A stretch of DNA of 64,000 nucleotides from positions 57,184 through 121,183 of the forward strand of contig NZ_CAMPHV010000014.1 in the NCBI RefSeq assembly GCF_946886105.1. Direction: 5' to 3'. The first letter of the stretch is position 1, and every line of letters starts with the position of its first letter. A model generated the notes under the pieces. The model saw only the letters and a program-made list of their open reading frames with translations. It was not told the origin of the DNA and made no database searches. The translations under genes were made by a program, and so were the position numbers. This DNA is from an uncultured Pseudomonas sp. (GTDB taxonomy: Bacteria > Pseudomonadota > Gammaproteobacteria > Pseudomonadales > Pseudomonadaceae). Positions 18,925 to 27,726 of this stretch are shown here, one piece after another.

Positions 18925-21900
18925 TCAGTCCGGCAACCAGGCGGCACGCCAGGCTTCGACGTTGCCCGCTTGCAACATCCATTTATCCAGCACCTGAGCG
19001 CGCAATTCGTCGCCCGCCTTGGCCGCCGCGTCCAGATCGTTGATGTGCATGCGAATCGCATCCACCCAATCCTTGAAGCGGTTCTTCACCCGGGTCACCG
19101 GTAGCGCATCGCGATAGCAACGCACGTCGCTGCAGATCACCGGGAAACCACAGGCGCCGTATTCCAGCAGACGCAGGTTGCTCTTGCATTCGTTGAACAG
19201 GTTCTGCTCCACCGGCGCCAGGGCCAGATCGAGATCGAGACTGGCGAGGGCCTGCGGATAAGCCTCTATATCGACGCCGACGTGCACTTCATGAACGTAG
19301 GGCCGGATTTTTTCCGGGCACAGACCGAAAAACACCCACTCCACCTCGCCCGCCAGCGCCTTGATCACATCGGCAATCAGCTCCAGGTCGCCGGTATGGC
19401 CGATGCCGCCCGCCCAGCCGACCCGCGCCTTGCTGCCGCGCCGACGCTGGGCGCTCAGGTCTTTCCACCAGTGCACCGGCAAACGGTTTTCGATCACCCG
19501 GATGTCCGCGTGCAGCCCGGCGAAGGCCTCGGCCAGGGGTTCAGTCGAAACCACGAAGCGATCGACGAAGCCGAACCCTTTGCGCAGCGACTGCAAGATG
19601 TCCTTGGGCATCGCCTCGCGGTGCACACTTTTGATCGGCAGGTTGGGCAGGTAGTCGTCCAGCTCGTAGACCTTGAAGGCACGGGAGAACGCCTTGATCC
19701 GCCGCATGGCCTCCAGACGGTCGTCGCCGATCTGCCGCTGCAACACGATTACATCGGGGTCGTAGCGCTCCAGGTCGACGACGTGCAGCAAGCCGGGCGA
19801 AAGCATGCCTTCGATCAGGCCGGCTTCCTGCAGCGCCTTGAACGGTTGAATGACGCGGTAGTTGCCACAGCCGTAAGGATCGGCCGGATGCGCCAGCACT
19901 ACCGGCAACGGCTTCCAGGTCAATGGTCGCCAGGTCAGCTGCACGTCGGGCTCCAGGTCGAAGCCGCAGCCGTTCAACGACAGGTTGCGGTTATACGCCG
20001 GGTCGCGCGCCAACACCGGCAACCATTTGCCGTACATGGCGTCCTGCTCGCCGAGGAAGCGTTTGCGTTTGGCCTCCCCGGCTTTGGGGTCGATCTTGGT
20101 CTGGCTGACGCTACCTTCGTGCAAGACCACCGCGTGGGGCGTCCATACCGACAGGTAGCCGGCGTCGCGGACTTTCAGGCAGAGGTCGACATCGTTGTAA
20201 GAGACCTTGAATTGCACCTCGTCCATGCCGCCGACGTCTTCGTATACGGATTTGCGGATCATCAGGCAGGCGGCGGTCACCGCGCTGTAATTCTGATCGA
20301 CCTGCAAGCGCTGCATATAGCCGGGCGCATCCATCGGCTCGCCAATAAAGGGGTGATCGGCCGGGCCACGCAGACCGAGCAATACCCCGGCGTGCTGGAT
20401 GCGCCCATCCGGGTAGAGCAACTTGGCGCCGACGATGCCGACCTCGGGGCGCTGAGCATGGTTGAGCAACTCGTCCAGCCAGTCCTCACGGATGATCGCG
20501 GTATCGTTGTTGAGCAATACCAAGTATTCGCCGCGCGCCTCGCCCACGGCCATGTTGTTGATCGCCGAATAGTTGAACGGGTATGGATAGCGCAGCACGC
20601 GCAACTGCGCCTCGCCCAGGCTTTCGATGCCGGCCAGCCACTCGCGGGCTTCGGGGGTTTCGCTGTTGTTGTCGACGATCAGAAGTTCGTAGTGCGGGTA
20701 GCGGGTCTTCTCCAGCAGGCTTTCCACGCAGCGTTGCAGAATCGGCAGCTGATCCTTGGTCGGAATGATGATGGACACCAGCGGCTGCGCCTGATGGCCG
20801 TAACGGATGCGGTAGCGCCCCGGCAGATGCGGCGTCAGCTCGGCCTGATAACCGCGGCTAGCCAGATGGCGCAGGACGGCCGCACGCTCCGCCGGTTGCT
20901 CCTCGAGCCTCGGTGCGTCGGTGATGACCAGGGGTTCGTCGATATGACCGAAACCGCTCAGCCCGCCCTGCTCGATCAAACGCAATATCAGCTCGAATTC
21001 CAACGCCCCGGCGTACTCGGCGGCGAAGCCACCGGCTTCGATGACGACATCGCGACGCAACAGCCAGTGCCGCGCCATGCCCGCCGGGAAGCTCAACAGC
21101 ATGTCCAGGTTGAAACCCGGACGGAATGCCGGCCCCAGGCCATCGGCCGAGCGCAGCAGTTCATCGCCATAGGCCGCCCGGCAATCGTCGCCGGCCTGCA
21201 GCAACTCCAGGGCCATCATCAGCAAGCCGCTGGCGGTGAACTCGTCACCGGCCCGGGCCAGCATCGCCCAGTCGAAATCCGCCTGGGCGATAAGTTGGTT
21301 GAGCGCCTCGACATGCCCGGCAGCGCTCACGCCCAGGCAGCGCACGCGGGGATCGGCAACTTTGAACTCCGCCGCTTCGCCGGTGCTGAGCACGACTATC
21401 TGCAAACGCGAGTAGCGATGTTCCGGCGAGGCCAGGCTATCGAGGGTTGCCCGGACCTTGTCGGCCTCGTCCTGCAAGTCGAGCAGCAGAATGCCGAACC
21501 TCGGCGCGCCTTCGCTGGCCTGCAGATGGTCATGAATCATGCGTTCCTGAACGGCAGTGGGCACCCGTGCGTCCAGCCACATGCGGATGCCGTCGCGCGC
21601 CGGCTCCTGCAGCACTCCACCGGCATCGCGCAGCGGCGCGAATCCGGCCGACGCGGGCGCCACACGGGTGACCGTCTGGCGGGCTTCGGCGCGCTTGGCG
21701 GCCTCGGCCAGGCGCTCACGCAGTGGGAAATCCTGCCATTCCTCGGGCGCGCGGCCGAGTTCGCGGCAGCGCACCCGGGCCTCCGGACGTGGGTTGTAAA
21801 GGCCCATGGCACGGATTTGCCCGGCGAATACCTGCACGCCCTTCTGCCACAGGGGCAGCATGTCGCCCTGTTGCTGGCGCTGCTCGGCATGCTTGCGAAA

Positions 21901-22563
21901 GCACGACAAGGGTTCGCACAGATAGGCCAGGCTGCCATGGCGCAGCACATTGACGTACATCGCCAGGTCGTTGATCGCGCGTACCGTTTGTCCATCCAGG
22001 CAGCAGACGTTCGGTTTGATGTCGGCCAGATGGGCGCGGCGGAACATCACCGTGCTCGGTTCGCCGATAAAGTTCATCGGCGCATCGGCGAGGTAGGCGA
22101 TCAAGTCGTCGCCGTACAGGATGCTATCGCCGTCGAACGGGCAGCAGGTCGCCGGCACGTCCGGCAGCGGCAGGCCGGATTCGTCGATCAGCAGACGCCG
22201 GCTGGTGACCAGGCTGACATCGGGGTTGGCCTCGAACACCTCGACCATACGCGCGATGCAGTCGTTGAGCAGGATGTCGTCGTCGTTGAGGAATTTGACG
22301 AACTCGCCCTCGGCCTCGACCACGCACTGGGTGTAGTTCATCAACCCGCCGAGGCCCGGCTGGTTGCGGATCACCCGGATGGGATGGCGGCTGTGTTCGC
22401 GGTAACGCTCGAGGATCTGTTGGATGCCCTCGTCCGGGCAGTCGTCGCTGACCAGGATCTCCAGCGCCTGGTAACTCTGGGCCAGCGCGCTGAGCAACGC
22501 CGCCTCGAAGTGCCGCGGCTTGAAGGTGGGAATCACGATACTGACGAGGGGTAGCTTGCTCAC
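18925..22563 (-). CDS. fgtA: Multidomain flagellar glycosyltransferase (FgtA-like)
   Basis: A 1212-residue protein with three sugar-transferase modules. The first is a GT2 domain (about 5-230; LPLVSIVIPTFKPRHFEAAL, DDD-type motif LNDDDILLND). The second is another GT2 domain (about 600-850; LVSIIIPTKDQLPILQRCVE, LLNNDTAII). The third is a C-terminal GT4/GT-B-like domain (about 930-1205; ARVGWAGGIGHTGDLELIAD). The location beside fliC and the size match FgtA, the flagellin glycosyltransferase of P. aeruginosa. The GTG at 22561-22563 is chosen because AAGGA lies upstream at good distance; an ATG 18 codons earlier lacks any Shine-Dalgarno. It probably builds or attaches the flagellin glycan in the cytoplasm. 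Confidence 0.85.
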   Translation of the reverse strand: MSKLPLVSIVIPTFKPRHFEAALLSALAQSYQALEILVSDDCPDEGIQQILERYREHSRHPIRVIRNQPGLGGLMNYTQCVVEAEGEFVKFLNDDDILLNDCIARMVEVFEANPDVSLVTSRRLLIDESGLPLPDVPATCCPFDGDSILYGDDLIAYLADAPMNFIGEPSTVMFRRAHLADIKPNVCCLDGQTVRAINDLAMYVNVLRHGSLAYLCEPLSCFRKHAEQRQQQGDMLPLWQKGVQVFAGQIRAMGLYNPRPEARVRCRELGRAPEEWQDFPLRERLAEAAKRAEARQTVTRVAPASAGFAPLRDAGGVLQEPARDGIRMWLDARVPTAVQERMIHDHLQASEGAPRFGILLLDLQDEADKVRATLDSLASPEHRYSRLQIVVLSTGEAAEFKVADPRVRCLGVSAAGHVEALNQLIAQADFDWAMLARAGDEFTASGLLMMALELLQAGDDCRAAYGDELLRSADGLGPAFRPGFNLDMLLSFPAGMARHWLLRRDVVIEAGGFAAEYAGALEFELILRLIEQGGLSGFGHIDEPLVITDAPRLEEQPAERAAVLRHLASRGYQAELTPHLPGRYRIRYGHQAQPLVSIIIPTKDQLPILQRCVESLLEKTRYPHYELLIVDNNSETPEAREWLAGIESLGEAQLRVLRYPYPFNYSAINNMAVGEARGEYLVLLNNDTAIIREDWLDELLNHAQRPEVGIVGAKLLYPDGRIQHAGVLLGLRGPADHPFIGEPMDAPGYMQRLQVDQNYSAVTAACLMIRKSVYEDVGGMDEVQFKVSYNDVDLCLKVRDAGYLSVWTPHAVVLHEGSVSQTKIDPKAGEAKRKRFLGEQDAMYGKWLPVLARDPAYNRNLSLNGCGFDLEPDVQLTWRPLTWKPLPVVLAHPADPYGCGNYRVIQPFKALQEAGLIEGMLSPGLLHVVDLERYDPDVIVLQRQIGDDRLEAMRRIKAFSRAFKVYELDDYLPNLPIKSVHREAMPKDILQSLRKGFGFVDRFVVSTEPLAEAFAGLHADIRVIENRLPVHWWKDLSAQRRRGSKARVGWAGGIGHTGDLELIADVIKALAGEVEWVFFGLCPEKIRPYVHEVHVGVDIEAYPQALASLDLDLALAPVEQNLFNECKSNLRLLEYGACGFPVICSDVRCYRDALPVTRVKNRFKDWVDAIRMHINDLDAAAKAGDELRAQVLDKWMLQAGNVEAWRAAWLPD

Positions 22564-22618
22564 GTGCGATGTCCTTAGCGAATCTGTAAGGGTGGCGCTG
22601 GCGCCACGGCGATTCATA

Positions 22619-23338
22619 TCAAGCGTCGAGAATATGGGCGTGGCTGGTCAAAACCTGACGCACCTGCTGTGGGCTGTTCCACATCAATACGTCGAGTACC
22701 GACAGACCCGGCTCGAAGGCATAGGGCCCGGTGTCGTAACGGAACTCGTCGAACTGCAGAAAGGCCAGCCGGATGCCGTAACGGGCAAAATCCTGCGGAT
22801 CGAACAGGCCGCGGCCGCCAGGCGGATTCAGGTAGAAGCTGGCGCCCAGTTGCCGGCTGATCGCCGGCGCCCAGCCACCGGGGCTGTCGATGTGCTGCAG
22901 ATCCAGGTCCAGTTCCGAGCAGATCGCATAATCGAACGGCAGCTCGAGATAGGCGCAGACTGCCGCCAATCCCTGCACGTTGAGTTCGACCAATGAATCG
23001 CCGGCCACCGCGTCGAAAGTGCGATTGACCAGCTGCACCACCTGCTCGTAGAACGGCGCCTTGCGGCGGTAGTGAGTCAGTTTGCCGAGCACGCTGGCGC
23101 GGGTTTTGTGCATGTCCTGCACGCGGGCTTCGCGGGTCGTGATGGCGATAGAGGAATTGGCCAAGGGTACGTTGACGTAGTTCCAGCCGGCCTGCGGGTG
23201 CAACACACGGTTGCGGCTCATCCAGGACTTGGGCGTGTATTGGCTGACATCGAACACCACCCAGCGCTCGGTATGGGCGATCAGCGCGAAATGCCCGAGG
23301 TACGGGAAAAAGTACGGTTGCATGATGCCCAGCTTCAC
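22619..23338 (-). CDS. WbqC-like family protein
   Basis: A 239-residue WbqC-family protein beginning MKLGIMQPYFFPYLGHFALI, the family signature, with a QYTPKSWMSRNRV segment. WbqC proteins occur in O-antigen and flagellin-glycan loci next to aminotransferases and are thought to help modify amino sugars, probably by acylation, but the reaction is not established. Its ATG overlaps the stop of the preceding aminotransferase (ATGA), so the two are translationally coupled. Confidence 0.85.
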   Translation of the reverse strand: MKLGIMQPYFFPYLGHFALIAHTERWVVFDVSQYTPKSWMSRNRVLHPQAGWNYVNVPLANSSIAITTREARVQDMHKTRASVLGKLTHYRRKAPFYEQVVQLVNRTFDAVAGDSLVELNVQGLAAVCAYLELPFDYAICSELDLDLQHIDSPGGWAPAISRQLGASFYLNPPGGRGLFDPQDFARYGIRLAFLQFDEFRYDTGPYAFEPGLSVLDVLMWNSPQQVRQVLTSHAHILDA

Positions 23339-24534
23339 CGCGGCCCTCCCAGGCTGTGGCGAATGCTGACGGCCTGCTCATGGGCGGCACGGACGATCTG
23401 ACCGATGCGCCGCGCGCCGGCCGCGTCTATCGGTTGGCCGATCGGCAGCTGCAGCACCTTGGCGCACAGGGCCTCGGTCACCGGCAGACGCTCAGCCGCC
23501 TCGGGGTAACGCTCGTCATAGGGTGTGCAGCGATGGATGCCGGGATAGAAATAACGCCGCGCCAGCACGTTTTCCGCACGCAACACTGCCTGTAGCTCGT
23601 CACGGCTGAGGCCGAAGCGTTCCGCGTCGATCTCGCAGACCACATATTGATAGTTGGTCGTGCTCACCGCCTGCGGCTCGATCAGACGCAAGCCCGGCAA
23701 ACCGGCCAAGGTATCGCGGTAGGCGGCGAAAATGCCCTGATTGCGCTCGATGATGCGCGGGAAGTTGTCCAGGCTGAGCAACGCAACGGCCGCCTGCGCC
23801 TCGGACATGCGACCGTTGGCGGTACGGCTGACATGCACCGGGCGGCCAGCGCCGTAACTGCTGCGGATATTGCGCAGGCGCGCGGCCAGTTCGTCGTCGT
23901 TGGTGCACACGCAACCGCCTTCGGCGGCGCTCAACACCTTGGTGGCATGGAAGGAAAACACCTCGATGGCGCCGAAGTTGCCGACCGCCCTGCCCGCCAC
24001 CGCGCAGCCGAAAGCATGGGCCGAGTCGTAATACAGCGGCACGCCGCGCCTGTCGGCGAGCTGACGCAAGCGGTCATGGGCGCAGACATCGCCCCACAGG
24101 TTGACCGCCAAAATGGCGCTGACCGCCTCGTCCTCGAGCAAGCGTTCCACTTGGGCCGGGTCGAGCTGATGAGTCAGCGGATCGACATCGCAGAACAATG
24201 GCTCCAGCCCCGCCCAGGTCAGCGACTGCGACGTGGCGATAAAGGAGAACGCCGGGGTGATCACCTTGCCGCGCAAGCCGAGGGCATCGGCGGCCATCAA
24301 CAGGCCGATGGTGGCGTTGGTGACACAAATGGCGTGGCGCACCCCCAGTCGTTCCTGCAGCACCTGCTCCAGTTGCTGGGTCAACGGCCCCTGGTTGGTG
24401 TAGTACTGGCGCTCGAAGATGCCGCGCATGGCTTCTTCATAGGCCGACCACTCGGGGAAATACAGCTGGCCGACCGGCAGCGGCTGCTCGAACGCCGGGG
24501 TGGCGCCGAGAATGGCGAGTTCGACGGTGCTCAT
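23335..24534 (-). CDS. DegT/DnrJ/EryC1 sugar aminotransferase, first-type
   Basis: A 399-residue PLP enzyme of the nucleotide-sugar aminotransferase family. The PLP lysine is in FSFHATKVLSAAEGG; the DSAHAFG segment binds the cofactor. It should transfer an amino group, usually from glutamate, to a keto-sugar nucleotide. The start MSTVELAILGATPAF overlaps the previous gene stop by four bases (ATGA). It differs strongly from the adjacent aminotransferase (24531-25727), so the two probably act on different sugars or positions. VioA-like enzymes in flagellin-glycan islands of P. syringae are a reasonable comparison. Confidence 0.88.
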   Translation of the reverse strand: MSTVELAILGATPAFEQPLPVGQLYFPEWSAYEEAMRGIFERQYYTNQGPLTQQLEQVLQERLGVRHAICVTNATIGLLMAADALGLRGKVITPAFSFIATSQSLTWAGLEPLFCDVDPLTHQLDPAQVERLLEDEAVSAILAVNLWGDVCAHDRLRQLADRRGVPLYYDSAHAFGCAVAGRAVGNFGAIEVFSFHATKVLSAAEGGCVCTNDDELAARLRNIRSSYGAGRPVHVSRTANGRMSEAQAAVALLSLDNFPRIIERNQGIFAAYRDTLAGLPGLRLIEPQAVSTTNYQYVVCEIDAERFGLSRDELQAVLRAENVLARRYFYPGIHRCTPYDERYPEAAERLPVTEALCAKVLQLPIGQPIDAAGARRIGQIVRAAHEQAVSIRHSLGGPR

Positions 24535-25727
24535 ACGGCGACCCTCTGGCGCAGTTCGGCGGCGTGTTCGTGAAGGAAGCGCAGCAGGACGACGATCGCG
24601 TGGATGTCCTGCTCGTCGACGAAATGGCCGCAGGGCAGCAGCACAAAGCGCTCGGCGAGCCGCTCGGTGACCGGCAGCGAACCGCCGATGGTCGGGTAAT
24701 CGGTGGGTTTCTGGTGCAGCGCCGGCGCGTAGTAGGCGCGGGCGAGAATGCGTTCGGCGTTGAGCAGGCTCAGGGTCTGCGTCCGCGGCAGCGGCCAGTC
24801 GTCGAGCAGTTCGACAAGGATGTTCTTGAAGCCGCTCCGCTCGCTCTCGTCGAACTCGACCAGACGCACGCCCGGCAGGCCCGCGAGTTCCCGGCGATAG
24901 GCCTGGTAGCGCTCGCGGTTGCGCGCCACCTGGGCGTCCAGCGCATCCAGGCCGGCCAGGGCCATGGCCGCGTGCACCTCGTTGAGCTTGGCGTTCATGC
25001 CCAGTTCCTGGACGTTGTCCGGGGTGTAAAAACCGAAGCCGCGCATGCGCACCAGCTTGGCCGCCAGCTCGGCGTCGTTGGTGGTGATATAGCCGCCCTC
25101 GAAACCGTTGAGCAGCTTGCTCGCATGCAGGGAGAAGCATTCAGCCCGGCCAAAGCTGCCGACCTTGCGCCCGGCGTAGGTTTCATAGACCGACTCGACG
25201 GCATCGATGAACAGCGGGATGCCGCTTTCCTCGGCCAGCGCTTCCAGCCCGACGGCGTCGCAGCAATTCATGATCGGGTGCACGCCGAGGATCAGCGCGG
25301 TCTGCTCGCTCAAATGTGGGCGCACCGTGTCGGCGCTCAGCGCCAGCGTCTGTGGATCGACCTCGCAGAAACGCGGCACCAGGTCGGCCCAGGCCGCTAC
25401 ATCGGCCATGCGCCTGTAGGTCAGCGAAGGCATGACGATTTCCCGGCGCCCCGGCAGTGCCAGGCATTTGATCGCCAGCACCAACGCCCAGAAGCCGCTG
25501 CAGAAGGTCACGCAATGGGCGGTCTGGTGGAACTCGGCCAGACGCTGCTCCAACTGCTGCACCAGCGGCCCGTTGTTGGTGAATTGGTGCGCCTCGTAAA
25601 AGGTGCGCGAATACTCCAGGAAACGCTCGAAATCCGGCTGAACCAGGCTCGAGGTCGAGCGCGGCAGGTCGAACAGCGGCTGGCCGCCGAACAGCGCCAG
25701 CTCATCGCAACTGGACTTGGCCGTCAT
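24531..25727 (-). CDS. DegT/DnrJ/EryC1 aminotransferase, second-type
   Basis: A 398-residue PLP-dependent family member, with the PLP lysine in CFSLHASKLLNGFEGG and the cofactor loop IDAVESVYETY. It is distinct in sequence from the downstream paralog, with only the family core shared. The ATG overlaps the stop of the preceding methyltransferase gene by four bases (ATGA), and its own stop overlaps the next start in the same way, so stoichiometric translation of the whole block is likely. Substrate unknown. Confidence 0.88.
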   Translation of the reverse strand: MTAKSSCDELALFGGQPLFDLPRSTSSLVQPDFERFLEYSRTFYEAHQFTNNGPLVQQLEQRLAEFHQTAHCVTFCSGFWALVLAIKCLALPGRREIVMPSLTYRRMADVAAWADLVPRFCEVDPQTLALSADTVRPHLSEQTALILGVHPIMNCCDAVGLEALAEESGIPLFIDAVESVYETYAGRKVGSFGRAECFSLHASKLLNGFEGGYITTNDAELAAKLVRMRGFGFYTPDNVQELGMNAKLNEVHAAMALAGLDALDAQVARNRERYQAYRRELAGLPGVRLVEFDESERSGFKNILVELLDDWPLPRTQTLSLLNAERILARAYYAPALHQKPTDYPTIGGSLPVTERLAERFVLLPCGHFVDEQDIHAIVVLLRFLHEHAAELRQRVAV

Positions 25728-26413
25728 GGGCGCGCGCGCTCGAGCAAAGCGTCATAGCGGTAGTGCGCCGTATAGAAGCCCTGCGGCATGCGCTGGATAT
25801 GCGCCTGCCAGCCGCAGTCGGCGGCCAGTTGGCAGAACTCCTCGGCGCTGCGCCAGATGCCGATTTTCGAATCGTGATGCTTGAGCTCGGCGGAATGATC
25901 CAGGCCATCGGTGTAGAAATCCTGATAGCGCTCGAGGTCCGGCAGGTTGCCGATAAACACCCGCTCGACCTGGCTGTAATCGCGGCACAGGGTGGTCAGT
26001 ACCAGGCGTGCGGTGGCCTCGGGAAAATACGGGAAGCTGCCGTAGCACAGCACCTTGGTGAAACGCGCCGGGTCGCTCTCGGCGACTATGTATTCGCCCA
26101 CGTCGGCCAGATCGAAACGACGTAGCGGCTGTTGCTCGAAATAGCGCTTGGCCACCTCGATCAGCACCTCGGAATAGTCCACGCCATAGACTTCGGTGCA
26201 GTCGTCGAAGAAGTAACGCGACAGCGCGCCATTGCCACAGGCCAGATCCAGCAGGCGATCCTCGGGCTGAAACGCCAACGCGCCTTTGATGGTCGCAACT
26301 ATCATCTGAATCTGTTCTTCCGAAACCGGCTGGCCATTGACCGAACGCTTTATCTGCCCCCAAAAGTCATCGGGAGCTAGGGTTTTCGGGTATTCCTTGA
26401 AATCTGATTCCAC
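25724..26413 (-). CDS. Class I SAM-dependent methyltransferase
   Basis: A 229-residue soluble methyltransferase. Motif I is LLDLACGNGALSRYF, followed by the acidic motif VYGVDYSEVLIEVA. In this setting it is expected to methylate a sugar or its amino/acyl substituent in the flagellin glycan. The start is taken as GTG at 26411-26413 (VESDFKEYPK); no good Shine-Dalgarno is visible, so a start a few codons in is possible. It ends in an ATGA overlap with the next gene. The 92-base gap upstream contains no recognised signal. Confidence 0.82.
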   Translation of the reverse strand: MESDFKEYPKTLAPDDFWGQIKRSVNGQPVSEEQIQMIVATIKGALAFQPEDRLLDLACGNGALSRYFFDDCTEVYGVDYSEVLIEVAKRYFEQQPLRRFDLADVGEYIVAESDPARFTKVLCYGSFPYFPEATARLVLTTLCRDYSQVERVFIGNLPDLERYQDFYTDGLDHSAELKHHDSKIGIWRSAEEFCQLAADCGWQAHIQRMPQGFYTAHYRYDALLERARP

Positions 26414-26505
26414 GGGAGTTCACCCCTGCCTGCTGCGATTAAGTTGACCGTCGTCCGGCGCCTACCAACAGCGTAGGCCATCCGCCCGGCGATCCCGCCG
26501 TGCCG

Positions 26506-27546
26506 CTATGCGCGCGCGATATAGAGAATGCTGCTGGGCTTCAGGCCCATCGCCGCGTACACCTCGGCGCCGAAGTAGTCGATGCCGTACTGGTCGACCC
26601 TGAAACCGTTGTCCTCGATTTTGCGCACGAAGTCATCGTGGGCGTATAGCCGCACGTGATCGTTCTGTCCATAAAGACGCCAACGCCCGGCTTCGTCGGT
26701 AACGCTGGGGTCTTCGAGGGTGTGTTCGATACCGACGATGATTGGAGCCATTAAAATGCCGCAGCCGCCATCCCGGGTGATCCGGCGCAACTCGCGAATC
26801 GCCTTGCCGTCGTCGGCCACGTGTTCGAGCACGTGGCTGCAGATGAAGAAATCGTAGGTACCGTCGGCGAACGGAATGTCCATCAGGTCGACCTGATAGT
26901 CCACGCCCTTCATCGCCAGGTCGGCGGTGGCGTAATCGAACAACCGGCTGCCGCGGATCAGCCGCGACATCGCCTGTTCCGGCGCGAAGTGCATGACCTT
27001 GGCGCCTTCGCGCAAACGGCCGGCGGCGACTTCCTGCTCCATCCAGCAGACGTATAAACGTTCGCGGTCGGAGGCGCCGCAACGCTTGCAGGTGTAGCTG
27101 TCGTGGGCGGTCATCTCGCCCTGGCCGTAATGCACGAAGCCATGACGGCGGGCGTTTTCCCGGTAGAACTCGGGGATCGCTGCGAAGCTGGCATCCGATT
27201 GCTTGCACACCGGGCAGGGATAAATCCGTGGCGCGGCCGCGGCTACCGGCTGTTGCGCCGCCGGTTTCGGCGGCTGCGCGCCCTGCTGCTCTTCGAGAAT
27301 ACCGAGCAGGTTGTTGGCCACCAGGTGCTCGGCCTCGCCCTGCAGTGCCAGGGCCTGGCGAAACAGCTGCAAGGCGCTCGGCGTATCGCCCAGCTTGTGA
27401 TGGGTCACGGCCAGGTCGTTGGCCAATTCGGCATAGAGGCCGATGGCCGCCCTGACCTGTTCGAGCAGAGCCAAAGCGGCGGCGAAATCGCCCGAGGCGA
27501 AGGCCTGATAAGCCTGTTCCTTGATTGCTTGCAGATCGCTTGCCAT
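26506..27546 (-). CDS. Methyltransferase with TPR-like N-terminus and Cys4 motif
   Basis: A 346-residue protein in three parts. Residues 1-90 form a TPR-like helical domain (ALALLEQVRAAIGLYAELAN). Residues 105-165 hold two cysteine pairs, Cys111/Cys114 (CPVC) and Cys153/Cys156 (CKRC), that look like a zinc-binding ribbon. Residues 180-340 are a type-11 SAM methyltransferase (DLMDIPFADGTYDFFICSHV). It is the first gene of the glycosylation block after flgL. GAGG stands five bases before the ATG. A candidate sigma-54 promoter is 105 bases upstream. Likely a sugar or lipid-linked-sugar methyltransferase; substrate unknown. Confidence 0.8.
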   Translation of the reverse strand: MASDLQAIKEQAYQAFASGDFAAALALLEQVRAAIGLYAELANDLAVTHHKLGDTPSALQLFRQALALQGEAEHLVANNLLGILEEQQGAQPPKPAAQQPVAAAAPRIYPCPVCKQSDASFAAIPEFYRENARRHGFVHYGQGEMTAHDSYTCKRCGASDRERLYVCWMEQEVAAGRLREGAKVMHFAPEQAMSRLIRGSRLFDYATADLAMKGVDYQVDLMDIPFADGTYDFFICSHVLEHVADDGKAIRELRRITRDGGCGILMAPIIVGIEHTLEDPSVTDEAGRWRLYGQNDHVRLYAHDDFVRKIEDNGFRVDQYGIDYFGAEVYAAMGLKPSSILYIARA

Positions 27547-27650
27547 GAAAGCCTCATGTGCGGGACCACGTCGAACGCGCCCGGAAGACCACCCGGCGGC
27601 GACGGGAAAACGTCAATGATTTGGCCAAAGGCCGTACTGATGAGGGTAGC

Positions 27651-27666
27651 AGCAAGAAATCGGCCA
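27651..27666 (-). promoter_or_regulatory. Candidate sigma-54 promoter of the glycosylation operon
   Basis: On the minus strand TGGCCG-ATTTC-TTGCT. GG and GC are correctly spaced, and it lies 105 bases upstream of the first glycosylation gene and downstream of the flgL stop. Four of six -24 positions and four of five -12 positions match the consensus. Confidence 0.5.
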
Positions 27667-27726
27667 ACTCGGCACGAGTGATAAACGAGGCACGGAAGGC
27701 GCGTGGAGCGCTTTCCAGAGGGCTGT

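Noticed and set aside
19282..22554. 1090-codon open frame on the plus strand opposite the fgtA-like gene
   Set aside because: A shadow of the high-GC coding strand; composition is His/Gln/Arg-rich without domains, while the minus strand has clear glycosyltransferase motifs.
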